Made by a program: the position numbers and the translations under genes. 64,000 bases of DNA from Hydractinia symbiolongicarpus (taxonomy: Eukaryota > Cnidaria > Hydrozoa > Anthoathecata > Hydractiniidae). The notes beneath the pieces were generated by a model, which was not told the origin of the DNA, searched no databases, and was given only the letters and a program-made list of their open reading frames with translations. How positions within the stretch are numbered: the first letter of the stretch is position 1; each line of letters starts with the position of its first letter. Location: assembly GCF_029227915.1 (NCBI RefSeq), contig NC_079877.1, forward strand, positions 34,871,851-34,935,850, given 5' to 3'. Shown here in pieces: positions 48,956 through 62,053 of this stretch.

Positions 48956-51900
48956 AGTGGTGCAGAAATAATTTAAAAAATCGTTCGGGAAATCAGTTTA
49001 TTCCTTGGGTACTTTCTTTATATGCATTCAACTATACGGGCCAAGCACGGGATTTACGGGAAATCGCGGGTTTTCGGTTGCCTGCGATTAAAATTCTTTT
49101 ATTCAGCGTCTCATCAAAAATGAAACCAAGTTTGAAAACTACAAGTCTCATGCGTTTTAGTGGTTAAAAAATAATTTAAAAAATCGTTCATGAAATGAGT
49201 TTACTCCCTGGGTACTTTCTTTGTATACATTCGACTACACGGGCCAAGCCTGGGTTTTAGGGGAAATCGCTGGTTTTCGTTTGCCGGCGATTAAACCTCT
49301 TTTATTAAGCGTCTCATCAAAAATGAAAACATTTTTGAAAACTACAGGTCTCATGCGTTTTAGTGGTGAAAAAATAATTTAAAAAATCGTTCTGGAAATG
49401 AGTTTACTCCCTGGGTACTTTCTTTGTATACTTTTTACTATACGGGCCGAGTCCGGGGTTTACGGGAAATGGCGGGTTTTCGTTTGCCGGCGATTAAACT
49501 TCTTTTATTCAGCGTCTCATCAAAAATGAAAACATTTTTAAAAACTACAAGTCTCATGCGTTTTAGTGGTTAAAAAATAATTTAAAAAATCGTTCGGGAA
49601 ATGCGTTTACTCCCTGGGTACTTTCTTTGTATACTTTTGACTATACGGGCCGAGCCGGGATTTACGGGAAATCGCGGGTTTTCGTTTCCGGCGATTAAAT
49701 TTCTTTTATTCAGCGTCCCATCAAAAATGAAAACATTTTTGAAAATTACAAGTCTCATGCGTTTTAGTGGTTAAATAATAATTTAAAAAATCGTTCGGGA
49801 AATGAGTTTACTCCCTGGGTACTTTTTTTGTATACTTTTGACTTTAGTCCGGGATTTACGGGAAATCGCAGGTTTTCGTTTGCCGGCGATTAAACTTCTT
49901 TTATTCAGCGTCTCATCAAAAATGAAAACATTTTTGAAAACTAAAGGTCTCATGCGTTTTAGTGGTGAAAAAATAATTTAAAAAATCGTTCGGGAAATGA
50001 GTTTACTCCCTGGGTACTTTCTTTGTATACTTTTGACTATACGGACCGAGTCCGGGGTTTACGGAAAATGGCGGGTTTTCGTTTGCCGGCGATTAAACTT
50101 CTTTTATTCAGCGTCTCATCAAAAGTGAAAACATTTTTAAAAACTACAAGTCTCATGCGTTTTAGTGGTTAAAAAATAATTTAAAAAATCGTTCGGGAAA
50201 TGCGTTTACTCCCTGGGTACTTTCTTTGTATACATTCGACTACACGGGCCAAGCCTGGGTTTTAGGGGAAATCGCTGGTTTTCGTTTGCCGGCGATTAAA
50301 CCTCTTTTATTAAGCGTCTCATCAAAAATGAAAACATTTTTGAAAACTACAGGTCTCATGCGTTTTAGTGGTGAAAAAATAATTTAAAAAATCGTTCTGG
50401 AAATGAGTTTACTCCCTGGGTACTTTCTTTGTATACTTTTTACTATACGGGCCGAGTCCGGGGTTTACGGGAAATGGCGGGTTTTCGTTTGCCGGCGATT
50501 AAACTTCTTTTATTCAGCGTCTCATCAAAAATGAAAACATTTTTAAAAACTACAAGTCTCATGCGTTTTAGTGGTTAAAAAATAATTTAAAAAATCGTTC
50601 GGGAAATGCGTTTACTCCCTGGGTACTTTCTTTGTATACTTTTGACTATACGGGCCGAGCCGGGATTTACGGGAAATCGCGGGTTTTCGTTTCCGGCGAT
50701 TAAATTTCTTTTATTCAGCGTCCCATCAAAAATGAAAACATTTTTGAAAATTACAAGTCTCATGCGTTTTAGTGGTTAAATAATAATTTAAAAAATCGTT
50801 CGGGAAATGAGTTTACTCCCTGGGTACTTTTTTTGTATACTTTTGACTTTAGTCCGGGATTTACGGGAAATCGCAGGTTTTCGTTTGCCGGCGATTAAAC
50901 TTCTTTTATTCAGCGTCTCATCAAAAATGAAAACATTTTTGAAAACTAAAGGTCTCATGCGTTTTAGTGGTGAAAAAATAATTTAAAAAATCGTTCGGGA
51001 AATGAGTTTACTCCCTGGGTACTTTCTTTGTATACTTTTGACTATACGGACCGAGTCCGGGGTTTACGGAAAATGGCGGGTTTTCGTTTGCCGGCGATTA
51101 AACTTCTTTTATTCAGCGTCTCATCAAAAGTGAAAACATTTTTAAAAACTACAAGTCTCATGCGTTTTAGTGGTTAAAAAATAATTTAAAAAATCGTTCG
51201 GGAAATGCGTTTACTCCCTGGGTACTTTCTTTGTATACTTTTGACTATACGGGCCGAGCCGGGGTTTACGGGAAATGGCGGGTTTTCGTTTGCCGGCGAT
51301 TAAACTCCATTTATTCAGCGTCTCATCAAAAATGAAAACATTTTTAAAAACTACAAGTCTCATGGGCTTTAGTGGTGAAATAATAATTTTAAAAATCGTT
51401 CGTGAAATGAGTTTACTCCCTGGGTACTTTCCTTGCATACTTTTGACTATAGGGGCCGAGTCTGGGATTTACGAGAAATCGCAGGTTTTCGTTTGCCGGC
51501 GATTAAACTTCTTTTATTCAGCGTCTCATCAAAAATGAAAACATTTTTAAAAACTACAAGTCTCATGGGCTTTAGTGGTGAAATAATAATTTAAAAAATC
51601 GTTCGTGAAATGAGTTTACTCCCTGGGTACTTTCTTTGAATACTTTTGACTATACGGGCCGAGTCTGGGATTTACGGGAAATCGCAGGTTTTCGTTTGCC
51701 GGCGATTAAACTTCTTTTATTCAGCGTCTCATCAAAAATGAAAACATGGGCTTTAGTGGTTAAATAATAATTTAAAAAATCGTTCGGGAAATGAGTTTAC
51801 TCCCTGGGTACATTTTTTGTATACTTTTGACTTTAGTCCGGGATTTACGGGAAATCGCAGGTTTTCGTTTGCCGGCGATTAAACTTCTTTTATTCAGCGT

Positions 51901-52152
51901 CTCATCAAAAATGAAAACATTTTTGAAAACTAGAGGTCTCATGCGTTTTAGTGGTGAAAAAATAATTTAAAAAATCGTTCGGGAAATGAGTTTACTCCCT
52001 GGGTACTTTCTTTGTATACTTTTGACTATACGGACCGAGTCCGGGGTTTACGGGAAATGGCGGGTTTTCGTTTGCCGGCGATTAAACTTCTTTTATTCAG
52101 CGTCTCATCAAAAGTGAAAACATTTTTAAAAACTACAAGTCTCATGCGTTTT
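48956..52152 (+). repeat. 3197-bp tandem duplication, copy 2
   Basis: This copy is collinear with 45759-48955, including GGGTACATTTTTTG near 51806 (48609 in copy 1) and TATAGGGGCCGAG. It diverges at 52159, where GTGGTTAA replaces GTGGTGCAG. No difference was noticed in the stretches compared by eye. Confidence 0.93.
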
Positions 52153-54952
52153 AGTGGTTAAAAAATAATTTAAAAAATCGTTCGGGAAATGCGTTTACTC
52201 CCTGGGTACTTTCTTTGTATACTTTTGACTATACGGGCCGAGCCGGGATTTACGGGAAATCGTGGGTTTTCATTTCCGGCGATTAAATTTCTTTTATTCA
52301 GCGTCCCATCAAAAATGAAAACATTTTTGAAAACTACAAGTCTCATGCGTTTTAGTGGTGAAAAAATAATATAAAAAATCGTTCGTGAAATGAGTTTACT
52401 CCCTGGGTACTTTCCTTGCATACTTTTGACTATAGGGGCCGAGTCTGGGATTTACGAGAAATCGCAGGTTTTCGTTTGCCGGCGATTAAACTTCTTTTAT
52501 TCAGCGTCTCATCAAAAATGAAAACATTTTTAAAAACTACAAGTCTCATGGGCTTTAGTGGTGAAATAATAATTTAAAAAATCGTTCGTGAAATGAGTTT
52601 ACTCCCTGGGTACTTTCTTTGAATACTTTTGACTATACGGGCCGAGTCTGGGATTTACGGGAAATCGCAGGTTTTCGTTTGCCGGCGATTAAACTTCTTT
52701 TATTCAGCGTCTCATCAAAAATGAAAACATGGGCTTTAGTGGTTAAATAATAATTTAAAAAATCGTTCGGGAAATGAGTTTACTCCCTGGGTACATTTTT
52801 TGTATACTTTTGACTTTAGTCCGGGATTTACGGGAAATCGCAGGTTTTCGTTTGCCGGCGATTAAACTTCTTTTATTCAGCGTCTCATCAAAAATGAAAA
52901 CATTTTTGAAAACTAGAGGTCTCATGCGTTTTAGTGGTGAAAAAATAATTTAAAAAATCGTTCGGGAAATGAGTTTACTCCCTGGGTACTTTCTTTGTAT
53001 ACTTTTGACTATACGGACCGAGTCCGGGGTTTACGGGAAATGGCGGGTTTTCGTTTGCCGGCGATTAAACTTCTTTTATTCAGCGTCTCATCAAAAGTGA
53101 AAACATTTTTAAAAACTACAAGTCTCATGCGTTTTAGTGGTTAAAAAATAATTTAAAAAATCGTTCGGGAAATGCGTTTACTCCCTGGGTACTTTCTTTG
53201 TATACTTTTGACTATACGGGCCGAGCCGGGATTTACGGGAAATCGTGGGTTTTCATTTCCGGCGATTAAATTTCTTTTATTCAGCGTCCCATCAAAAATG
53301 AAAACATTTTTGAAAACTACAAGTCTCATGCGTTTTAGTGGTGAAAAAATAATATAAAAAATCGTTCGGGAAATGAGTTTACTCCCTGGGTACTTTCTTT
53401 GTATACTTTTGACTATACGGGCCGAGTCCGGGGTTTACGGGAAATGGCGGGTTTTCGTTTGCCGGCGATTAAACTCCATTTATTCAGCGTCTCATCAAAA
53501 ATGAAAACATTTTTAAAAACTACAAGTCTCATGGGCTTTAGTGGTGAAATAATAATTTTAAAAATCGTTCGTGAAATGAGTTTACTCCCTGGGTACTTTC
53601 CTTGCATACTTTTGACTATAGGGGCCGAGTCTGGGATTTACGAGAAATCGCAGGTTTTCGTTTGCCGGCGATTAAACTTCTTTTATTCAGCGTCTCATCA
53701 AAAATGAAAACATTTTTAAAAACTACAAGTCTCATGGGCTTTAGTGGTGAAATAATAATTTAAAAAATCGTTCGTGAAATGAGTTTACTCCCTGGGTACA
53801 TTCTTTGAATACTTTTGACTATACGGGCCGAGTCTGGGATTTACGGGAAATCGCAGGTTTTCGTTTGCCGGCGATTAAACTTCTTTTATTCAGCGTCTCA
53901 TCAAAAATGAAAACATGGGCTTTAGTGGTTAAATAATAATTTAAAAAATCGTTCGGGAAATGAGTTTACTCCCTGGGTACTTTTTTTGTATACTTTTGAC
54001 TTTAGTCCGGGATTTACGGGAAATCGCAGGTTTTCGTTTGCCGGCGATTAAATTCTTTTATTCAGCGTCTCATCAAAAATGAAAACATTTTTGAAAACTA
54101 GAGGTCTCATGCGTTTTAGTGGTGAAAAAATAATTTAAAAAATCGTTCGGGAAATGAGTTTACTCCCTGGGTACTTTCTTTGTATACTTTTGACTATACG
54201 GACCGAGTCCGGGGTTTACGGGAAATGGCGGGTTTTCGTTTGCCGGCGATTAAACTTCTTTTATTCAGCGTCTCATCAAAAGTGAAAACATTTTTAAAAA
54301 CTACAAGTCTCATGCGTTTTAGTGGTTAAAAAATAATTTAAAAAATCGTTCGGGAAATGCGTTTACTCCCTGGGTACTTTCTTTGTATACTTTTGACTAT
54401 ACGGGCCGAGCCGGGATTTACGGGAAATCGCGGGTTTTCATTTCCGGCGATTAAATTTCTTTTATTCAGCGTCCCATCAAAAATGAAAACATTTTTGAAA
54501 ACTACAAGTCTCATGCGTTTTAGTGGTGAAAAAATAATATAAAAAATCGTTCGGGAAATGAGTTTACTCCCTGGGTACTTTCTTTGTATACTTTTGACTA
54601 TACGGGCCGAGTCCGGGGTTTACGGGAAATGGCGGGTTTTCGTTTGCCGGCGATTAAACTCCATTTATTCAGCGTCTCATCAAAAATGAAAACATTTTTA
54701 AAAACTACAAGTCTCATGGGCTTTAGTGGTGAAATAATAATTTTAAAAATCGTTCGTGAAATGAGTTTACTCCCTGGGTACTTTCCTTGCATACTTTTGA
54801 CTATAGGGGCCGAGTCTGGGATTTACGAGAAATCGCAGGTTTTCGTTTGCCGGCGATTAAACTTCTTTTATTCAGCGTCTCATCAAAAATGAAAACATTT
54901 TTAAAAACTACAAGTCTCATGGGCTTTAGTGGTGAAATATTAATTTAAAAAA
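51599..54952 (+). repeat. Form b HOR series, first unit short by one monomer
   Basis: Units start at 51599 (983 bp), 52582 (1186 bp) and 53768 (1185 bp). The first unit lacks exactly the 203-bp GTCCGGGG monomer: the GAGCCGGG monomer at 52178 is followed directly by the CCTTGCATAC monomer. The third unit has a one-base loss at about 54052 (TTAAATTCTTTT). AATCGTGGG marks the first two units. Confidence 0.92.
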
Positions 54953-56170
54953 TCGTTCGGGAAATGAGTTTACTCCCTGGGTATTTTATTTGTATACTTT
55001 TGACTATACGGGCCAAGCCCGGGATTTACGGGAAATCGCGGGTTTTCGTTTGCCGGCGATTAAACTTCTTTTATTCAGTGTCTCATCAAAAGTGAAAACA
55101 TTTTTGAAAACTACATGTCTCATGCGATTTAGTGGTGAAAAGATAATTTAAAAAATCGTTTTGGAAATGAGTTTACTCCCTGGGTACTTTTTTTATATAC
55201 TTTTGACTATACGGGCCAAGCCCGGGATTTACGGGAAATCGCGGGTTTTCGTTTGCCGGCGATTAAACTTCTTTTATTCAGTGTCTCATCACAAATGAAA
55301 ACATTTTTGAAAACTACAAGTCTCATGCGTTTTAGTGGTGAAAAAATAATATAAAAAATCGTTCGGGAAATGAGTTTACTCCCTGGGTACTTTCTTTGTA
55401 CACTTTTGACTATACGGGCCGAGTCCGGGGTTTACGGGAAATGGCGGGTTTTCGTTTGCCGGCGATTAAACTCCATTTATTCAGCGTCTCATCAAAAATG
55501 AAAACATTTTTAAAAACTACAAGTCTCATGGGCTTTAGTGGTGAAATAATAATTTTAAAAATCGTTCGTGAAATGAGTTTACTCCCTGGGTACTTTCCTT
55601 GCATACTTTTGACTATAGGGGCCGAGTCTGGGATTTACGAGAAATCGCAGGTTTTCGTTTGCCGGCGATTAAACTTCTTTTATTCAGCGTCTCATCAAAA
55701 ATGAAAACATTTTTAAAAACTACAAGTCTCATGGGCTTTAGTGGTGAAATATTAATTTAAAAAATCGTTCGGGAAATGAGTTTACTCCCTGGGTATTTTA
55801 TTTGTATACTTTTGACTATACGGGCCAAGCCCGGGATTTACGGGAAATCGCGGGTTTTCGTTTGCCGGCGATTAAACTTCTTTTATTCAGTGTCTCATCA
55901 AAAGTGAAAACATTTTTGAAAACTACATGTCTCATGCGATTTAGTGGTGAAAAGATAATTTAAAAAATCGTTTTGGAAATGAGTTTACTCCCTGGGTACT
56001 TTTTTTATATACTTTTGACTATACGGGCCAAGCCCGGGATTTACGGGAAATCGCGGGTTTTCGTTTGCCGGCGATTAAACTTCTTTTATTCAGTGTCTCA
56101 TCACAAATGAAAACATTTTTGAAAACTACAAGTCTCATGCGTTTTAGTGGTGAAAAGATAATTTAAAAAA
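54547..56170 (+). repeat. 812-bp 4-mer, two tandem copies
   Basis: Units 54547-55358 and 55359-56170 each hold four 203-bp monomers: GTCCGGGG, CCTTGCATAC, TATTTTATTTG and TTTTTTATATAC. The second copy has TGTACACTT where the first has TGTATACTT (near 55399). The block is fused to the end of the form b HOR series. Confidence 0.92.
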
Positions 56171-56285
56171 TCGTTTTGGAAATGAGTTTACTCACAGGGT
56201 AATTTCTTTGTATACATTCGACTATACGGTTTAAGCCCGGGATATACGGGAAATCGCGGGTTTTCGTTTGCACGCGATTAAACCA
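56171..56285 (+). repeat. Diverged B-like monomer segment
   Basis: A B-type monomer with TCACAGGGTAATTTC, ACGGTTTAAGCCCGGG, TTTGCACGCGATT and AACCACTTTC carries several private changes. It marks the left edge of the 2434-bp unit. Confidence 0.8.
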
Positions 56286-58719
56286 CTTTCATTAAGCGTC
56301 TCATCAAAAATGAAAAAATTTCTGAAAACTACAGGTCTCAAGCGTTTTAGTGATGAAAAATTAATTTAAAAAATCGTTCGGGAAATGAGTTTACTCCCTG
56401 GGTACTTTCTTTGTATACTTTTGACTATACGGGCCGAGTCCGGGATTTACGGGAAATCGCGGGTTTTCGTTTGCCGGCGATTAAACTTCTTTTATTCAGC
56501 GTCTCATCAAAAATGAAAACATTTTCAAAAACTACAAGTCTCATGGGCTTTAGTGGTGAAATAATAATTTAAAAAATCGTTTAGGAAATGAGTTTACTCC
56601 CTGGGTACTTTCTTTGTATACTTTTGACTATACGGGCCGAGTCCGGGGTTTACGGGAAATGGCGGGTTTTCGTTTGCCGGCGATTAAACTCCATTTATTC
56701 AGCGTTTCATCAAAAATGAAAACATTTTCAAAAACTACAAGTCTCATGGGCTTTAGTGGTGAAATAATAATTTAAAAAATCGTTCGGGAAATGAGTTTAC
56801 TCCCTGGGTACTTTCTTTGTATACTTTTGACTAAACGGGCCAAGCCCGGGATATTCGGAAAATCGCGGGTTTTCGTTTGCCAGCGATTAAACTTCTTTTA
56901 TTCAGCGTCTCATCAAATATGAAAACAATTTTGAAAACTACAAGTCTTATGCGTTTTAGTGGTGAAAAAATAATTTAAAAAATCTTTCTGGAAATGAGTT
57001 TACTCACAGGGTACTTTCTTTTTATACATTCGACTATACGGGCCAAGCCCGGGATTTACGGGAAATCGCGGGTTTTCGTTTGCCGGCGATTAAACCTCTT
57101 TCATTAAGCGTCTCATCAAAAATGAAAACATTTTTGAAAACTACAAGTCTCATGCGTTTTAGTGGTGAAAAAAAAATTTAAAAAATCGTTCGGGAAATGA
57201 GTTTACTTCCTGGGTACTTTCTTTGCATACATTCGACTACACGGGCCAAGCCCGGGATTTAGGGGAAATCGCTGGTTTTCGTTTGCCGGCGATTAAACTC
57301 CATTTATTCAGCGTCTCATCAAAAGTGAAAACATTTTTAAAAACTACAAGTCTCATGGGCTTTAGTGGTGAAATAATAATTTAAAAAATCGTTCGGGAAA
57401 TGCGTTTACTCCCTGGGTACTTTCTTTGTATACTTTTGACTATACGGGCCGAGTCCGGGGTTTACGGGAAATGGCGGGTTTTCGTTTGCCGGCGATTAAA
57501 CTCCATTTATTCAGCGTTTCATCAAAAATGAAAACATTTTCAAAAACTACAAGTCTCATGGGCTTTAGTGGTGAAATAATAATTTAAAAAATCGTTCGGG
57601 AAATGAGTTTACTCCCTGGGTACTTTCTTTGTATACTTTTGACTAAACGGGCCAAGCCCGGGATATTCGGAAAATTGCGGGTTTTCGTTTGCCAGCGATT
57701 AAACTTCTTTTATTCAGCGTCTCATCAAATATGAAAACAATTTTGAAAACTACAAGTCTTATGCGTTTTAGTGGTGAAAAAATAATTTAAAAAATCTTTC
57801 TGTAAATGAGTTTACTCACAGGGTACTTTCTTTTTATACATTCGACTATACGGGCCAAGCCCGGGATTTACGGGAAATCGCGGGTTTTCGTTTGCCGGCG
57901 ATTAAACCTCTTTCATTAAGCGTCTCATCAAAAATGAAAACATTTTTGAAAACTACAAGTCTCATGCGTTTTAGTGGTGAAAAAAAAATTTAAAAAATCG
58001 TTCGGGAAATGAGTTTACTTCATGGGTACTTTCTTTGCATACATTCGACTACACGGGCCAAGCCCGGGATTTAGGGGAAATCGCTGGTTTTCGTTTGCCG
58101 GCGATTAAACTCCATTTATTCAGCGTCTCATCAAAAGTGAAAACATTTTTAAAAACTACAAGTCTCATGCGTTTTAGTGGTTAAAAAATAATTTAAAAAA
58201 TCGTTCGGGAAATGCGTTTACTCCCTGGGTACTTTCTTTGTATACTTTTGACTATACGGGCCGAGCCGGGATTTACGGGAAATCGCGGGTTTTCATTTCC
58301 GGCGATTAAATTTCTTTTATTCAGCGTCCCATCAAAAATGAAAACATTTTTGAAAACTACAAGTCTCATGCGTTTTAGTGGTGAAAAAATAATATAAAAA
58401 ATCGTTCGGGAAATGAGTTTACTCCCTGGGTACTTTCTTTGTATACTTTTGACTATACGGGCCGAGTCCGGGGTTTACGGGAAATGGCGGGTTTTCGTTT
58501 GCCGGCGATTAAACTCCATTTATTCAGCGTCTCATCAAAAATGAAAACATTTTTAAAAACTACAAGTCTCATGGGCTTTAGTGGTGAAATAATAATTTTA
58601 AAAATCGTTCGTGAAATGAGTTTACTCCCTGGGTACTTTCCTTGCATACTTTTGACTATAGGGGCCGAGTCTGGGATTTACGAGAAATCGCAGGTTTTCT
58701 TTTGCCAGCGATTAAACCT
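56286..58719 (+). repeat. 2434-bp duplication, copy 1 (12 monomers)
   Basis: The unit recurs from 58720 at an offset of 2434 bp. Shared marks are GAAAAAATTTCTGAAAAC, TCAAGCGTTTTAGTGATG, ACATTTTCAAAAAC and TCTTTCTGG. It contains two 812-bp 4-mers (56577-57388 and 57389-58200), then GAGCCGGG, GTCCGGGG and CCTTGCATAC monomers of the form b HOR. Confidence 0.92.
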
Positions 58720-60871
58720 CTTTCATTAAGCGTCTCATCAAAAATGAAAAAATTTCTGAAAACTACAGGTCTCAAGCGTTTTAGTGATGAAAAATTAATT
58801 TAAAAAATCGTTCGGGAAATGAGTTTACTCCCTGGGTACTTTCTTTGTATACTTTTGACTATACGGGCCGAGTCCGGGATTTACGGGAAATCGCGGGTTT
58901 TCGTTTGCCGGCGATTAAACTTCTTTTATTCAGCGTCTCATCAAAAATGAAAACATTTTCAAAAACTACAAGTCTCATGGGCTTTAGTGGTGAAATAATA
59001 ATTTAAAAAATCGTTTAGGAAATGAGTTTACTCCCTGGGTACTTTCTTTGTATACTTTTGACTATACGGGCCGAGTCCGGGGTTTACGGGAAATGGCGGG
59101 TTTTCGTTTGCCGGCGATTAAACTCCATTTATTCAGCGTTTCATCAAAAATGAAAACATTTTCAAAAACTACAAGTCTCATGGGCTTTAGTGGTGAAATA
59201 ATAATTTAAAAAATCGTTCGGGAAATGAGTTTACTCCCTGGGTACTTTCTTTGTATACTTTTGACTAAACGGGCCAAGCCCGGGATATTCGGAAAATCGC
59301 GGGTTTTCGTTTGCCAGCGATTAAACTTCTTTTATTCAGCGTCTCATCAAATATGAAAACAATTTTGAAAACTACAAGTCTTATGCGTTTTAGTGGTGAA
59401 AAAATAATTTAAAAAATCTTTCTGGAAATGAGTTTACTCACAGGGTACTTTCTTTTTATACATTCGACTATACGGGTCAAGCCCGGGATTTACGGGAAAT
59501 CGCGGGTTTTCGTTTGCCGGCGATTAAACCTCTTTCATTAAGCGTCTCATCAAAAATGAAAACATTTTTGAAAACTACAAGTCTCATGCGTTTTAGTGGT
59601 GAAAAAAAAATTTAAAAAATCGTTCGGGAAATGAGTTTACTTCCTGGGTACTTTCTTTGCATACATTCGACTACACGGGCCAAGCCCGGGATTTAGGGGA
59701 AATCGCTGGTTTTCGTTTGCCGGCGATTAAACTCCATTTATTCAGCGTCTCATCAAAAGTGAAAACATTTTTAAAAACTACAAGTCTCATGGGCTTTAGT
59801 GGTGAAATAATAATTTAAAAAATCGTTCGGGAAATGCGTTTACTCCCTGGGTACTTTCTTTGTATACTTTTGACTATACGGGCCGAGTCCGGGGTTTACG
59901 GGAAATGGCGGGTTTTCGTTTGCCGGCGATTAAACTCCATTTATTCAGCGTTTCATCAAAAATGAAAACATTTTCAAAAACTACAAGTCTCATGGGCTTT
60001 AGTGGTGAAATAATAATTTAAAAAATCGTTCGGGAAATGAGTTTACTCCCTGGGTACTTTCTTTGTATACTTTTGACTAAACGGGCCAAGCCCGGGATAT
60101 TCGGAAAATTGCGGGTTTTCGTTTGCCAGCGATTAAACTTCTTTTATTCAGCGTCTCATCAAATATGAAAACAATTTTGAAAACTACAAGTCTTATGCGT
60201 TTTAGTGGTGAAAAAATAATTTAAAAAATCTTTCTGTAAATGAGTTTACTCACAGGGTACTTTCTTTTTATACATTCGACTATACGGGCCAAGCCCGGGA
60301 TTTACGGGAAATCGCGGGTTTTCGTTTGCCGGCGATTAAACCTCTTTCATTAAGCGTCTCATCAAAAATGAAAACATTTTTGAAAACTACAAGTCTCATG
60401 CGTTTTAGTGGTGAAAAAAAAATTTAAAAAATCGTTCGGGAAATGAGTTTACTTCCTGGGTACTTTCTTTGCATACATTCGACTACACGGGCCAAGCCCG
60501 GGATTTAGGGGAAATCGCTGGTTTTCGTTTGCCGGCGATTAAACTCCATTTATTCAGCGTCTCATCAAAAGTGAAAACATTTTTAAAAACTACAAGTCTC
60601 ATGCGTTTTAGTGGTTAAAAAATAATTTAAAAAATCGTTCGGGAAATGCGTTTACTCCCTGGGTACTTTCTTTGTATACTTTTGACTATACGGGCCGAGC
60701 CGGGATTTACGGGAAATCGCGGGTTTTCATTTCCGGCGATTAAATTTCTTTTATTCAGCGTCCCATCAAAAATGAAAACATTTTTGAAAACTACAAGTCT
60801 CATGCGTTTTAGTGGTGAAAAAATAATATAAAAAATCGTTCGGGAAATGAGTTTACTCCCTGGGTACTTTC
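58720..60871 (+). repeat. 2434-bp duplication, copy 2, shortened by one monomer
   Basis: This copy is collinear with copy 1 up to 60871. There CTTTC is followed by CTTGCATAC, so the sequence jumps past one 203-bp monomer and resumes at the equivalent of 58641. It contains two more 812-bp 4-mers (59011-59822 and 59823-60634). Confidence 0.9.
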
Positions 60872-62053
60872 CTTGCATACTTTTGACTATAGGGGCCGAG
60901 TCTGGGATTTACGAGAAATCGCAGGTTTTCTTTTGCCAGCGATTAAACCTCTTTCATTAAGCGTCTCATCAAAAATGAAAACATTTTTGAAAACTACAAG
61001 TCTCATGCGTTTTAGTGGTGAAAAAAAAATTTAAAAAATCGTTCGGGAAATGGGTTTACTTCCTGGGTACTTTCTTTGCATACATTCGACTACACGGGCC
61101 AAGCCCGGGATTTAGGGGAAATCGCTGGTTTTCGTTTGCCGGCGATTAAACTCCATTTATTCAGCGTCTCATCAAAAGTGAAAACATTTTTAAAAACTAC
61201 AAGTCTCATGGGCTTTAGTGGTGAAATAATAATTTAAAAAACCGTTCGGGAAATGCGTTTACTCCCTGGGTACTTTCTTTGTATACTTTTGACTATACGG
61301 GCCGAGTCCGGGGTTTACGGGAAATGGCGGGTTTTCGTTTGCCGGCGATTAAACTCCATTTATTCAGCGTTTCATCAAAAATGAAAACATTTTCAAAAAC
61401 TACAAGTCTCATGGGCTTTAGTGGTGAAATAATAATTTAAAAAATCGTTCGGGAAATGAGTTTACTCCCTGGGTACTTTCTTTGTATACTTTTGACTAAA
61501 CGGGCCAAGCCCGGGATATTCGGAAAATCGCGGGTTTTCGTTTGCCGGCGATTAAACTTCTTTTATTCAGCGTCTCATCAAATATGAAAACAATTTTGAA
61601 AACTACAAGTCTTATGCGTTTTAGTGGTGAAAAAATAATTTAAAAAATCTTTCTGGAAATGAGTTTACTCACAGGGTACTTTCTTTTTATACATTCGACT
61701 ATACGGGCCAAGCCCGGGATTTACGGGAAATCGCGGGTTTTCGTTTGCCGGCGATTAAACCTCTTTCATTAAGCGTCTCATCAAAAATGAAAACATTTTT
61801 GAAAACTACAAGTCTCATGCGTTTTAGTGGTGAAAAAAAAATTTAAAAAATCGTTCGGGAAATGAGTTTACTTCCTGGGTACTTTCTTTGCATACATTCG
61901 ACTACACGGGCCAAGCCCGGGATTTAGTGGAAATCGCTGGTTTTCGTTTGCCGGCGATTAAACTCCATTTATTCAGCGTCTCATCAAAAGTGAAAACATT
62001 TTTAAAAACTACAAGTCTCATGCGTTTTAGTGGTTAAAAAATAATTTAAAAAA
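60872..62053 (+). repeat. Further 812-bp 4-mer copy and flanks
   Basis: A type C monomer (61039) precedes a fifth 812-bp 4-mer (61242-62053) whose order is A (ATTTTCAAAAAC), then GACTAAACGGGCCAAGCCCGGGAT, then B (TTTTTATACATTCGAC), then C (CTTCCTGGG, GCATACATTC). Its first base block reads CCGTTCGGG, a single change from TCGTTCGGG. Confidence 0.9.
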
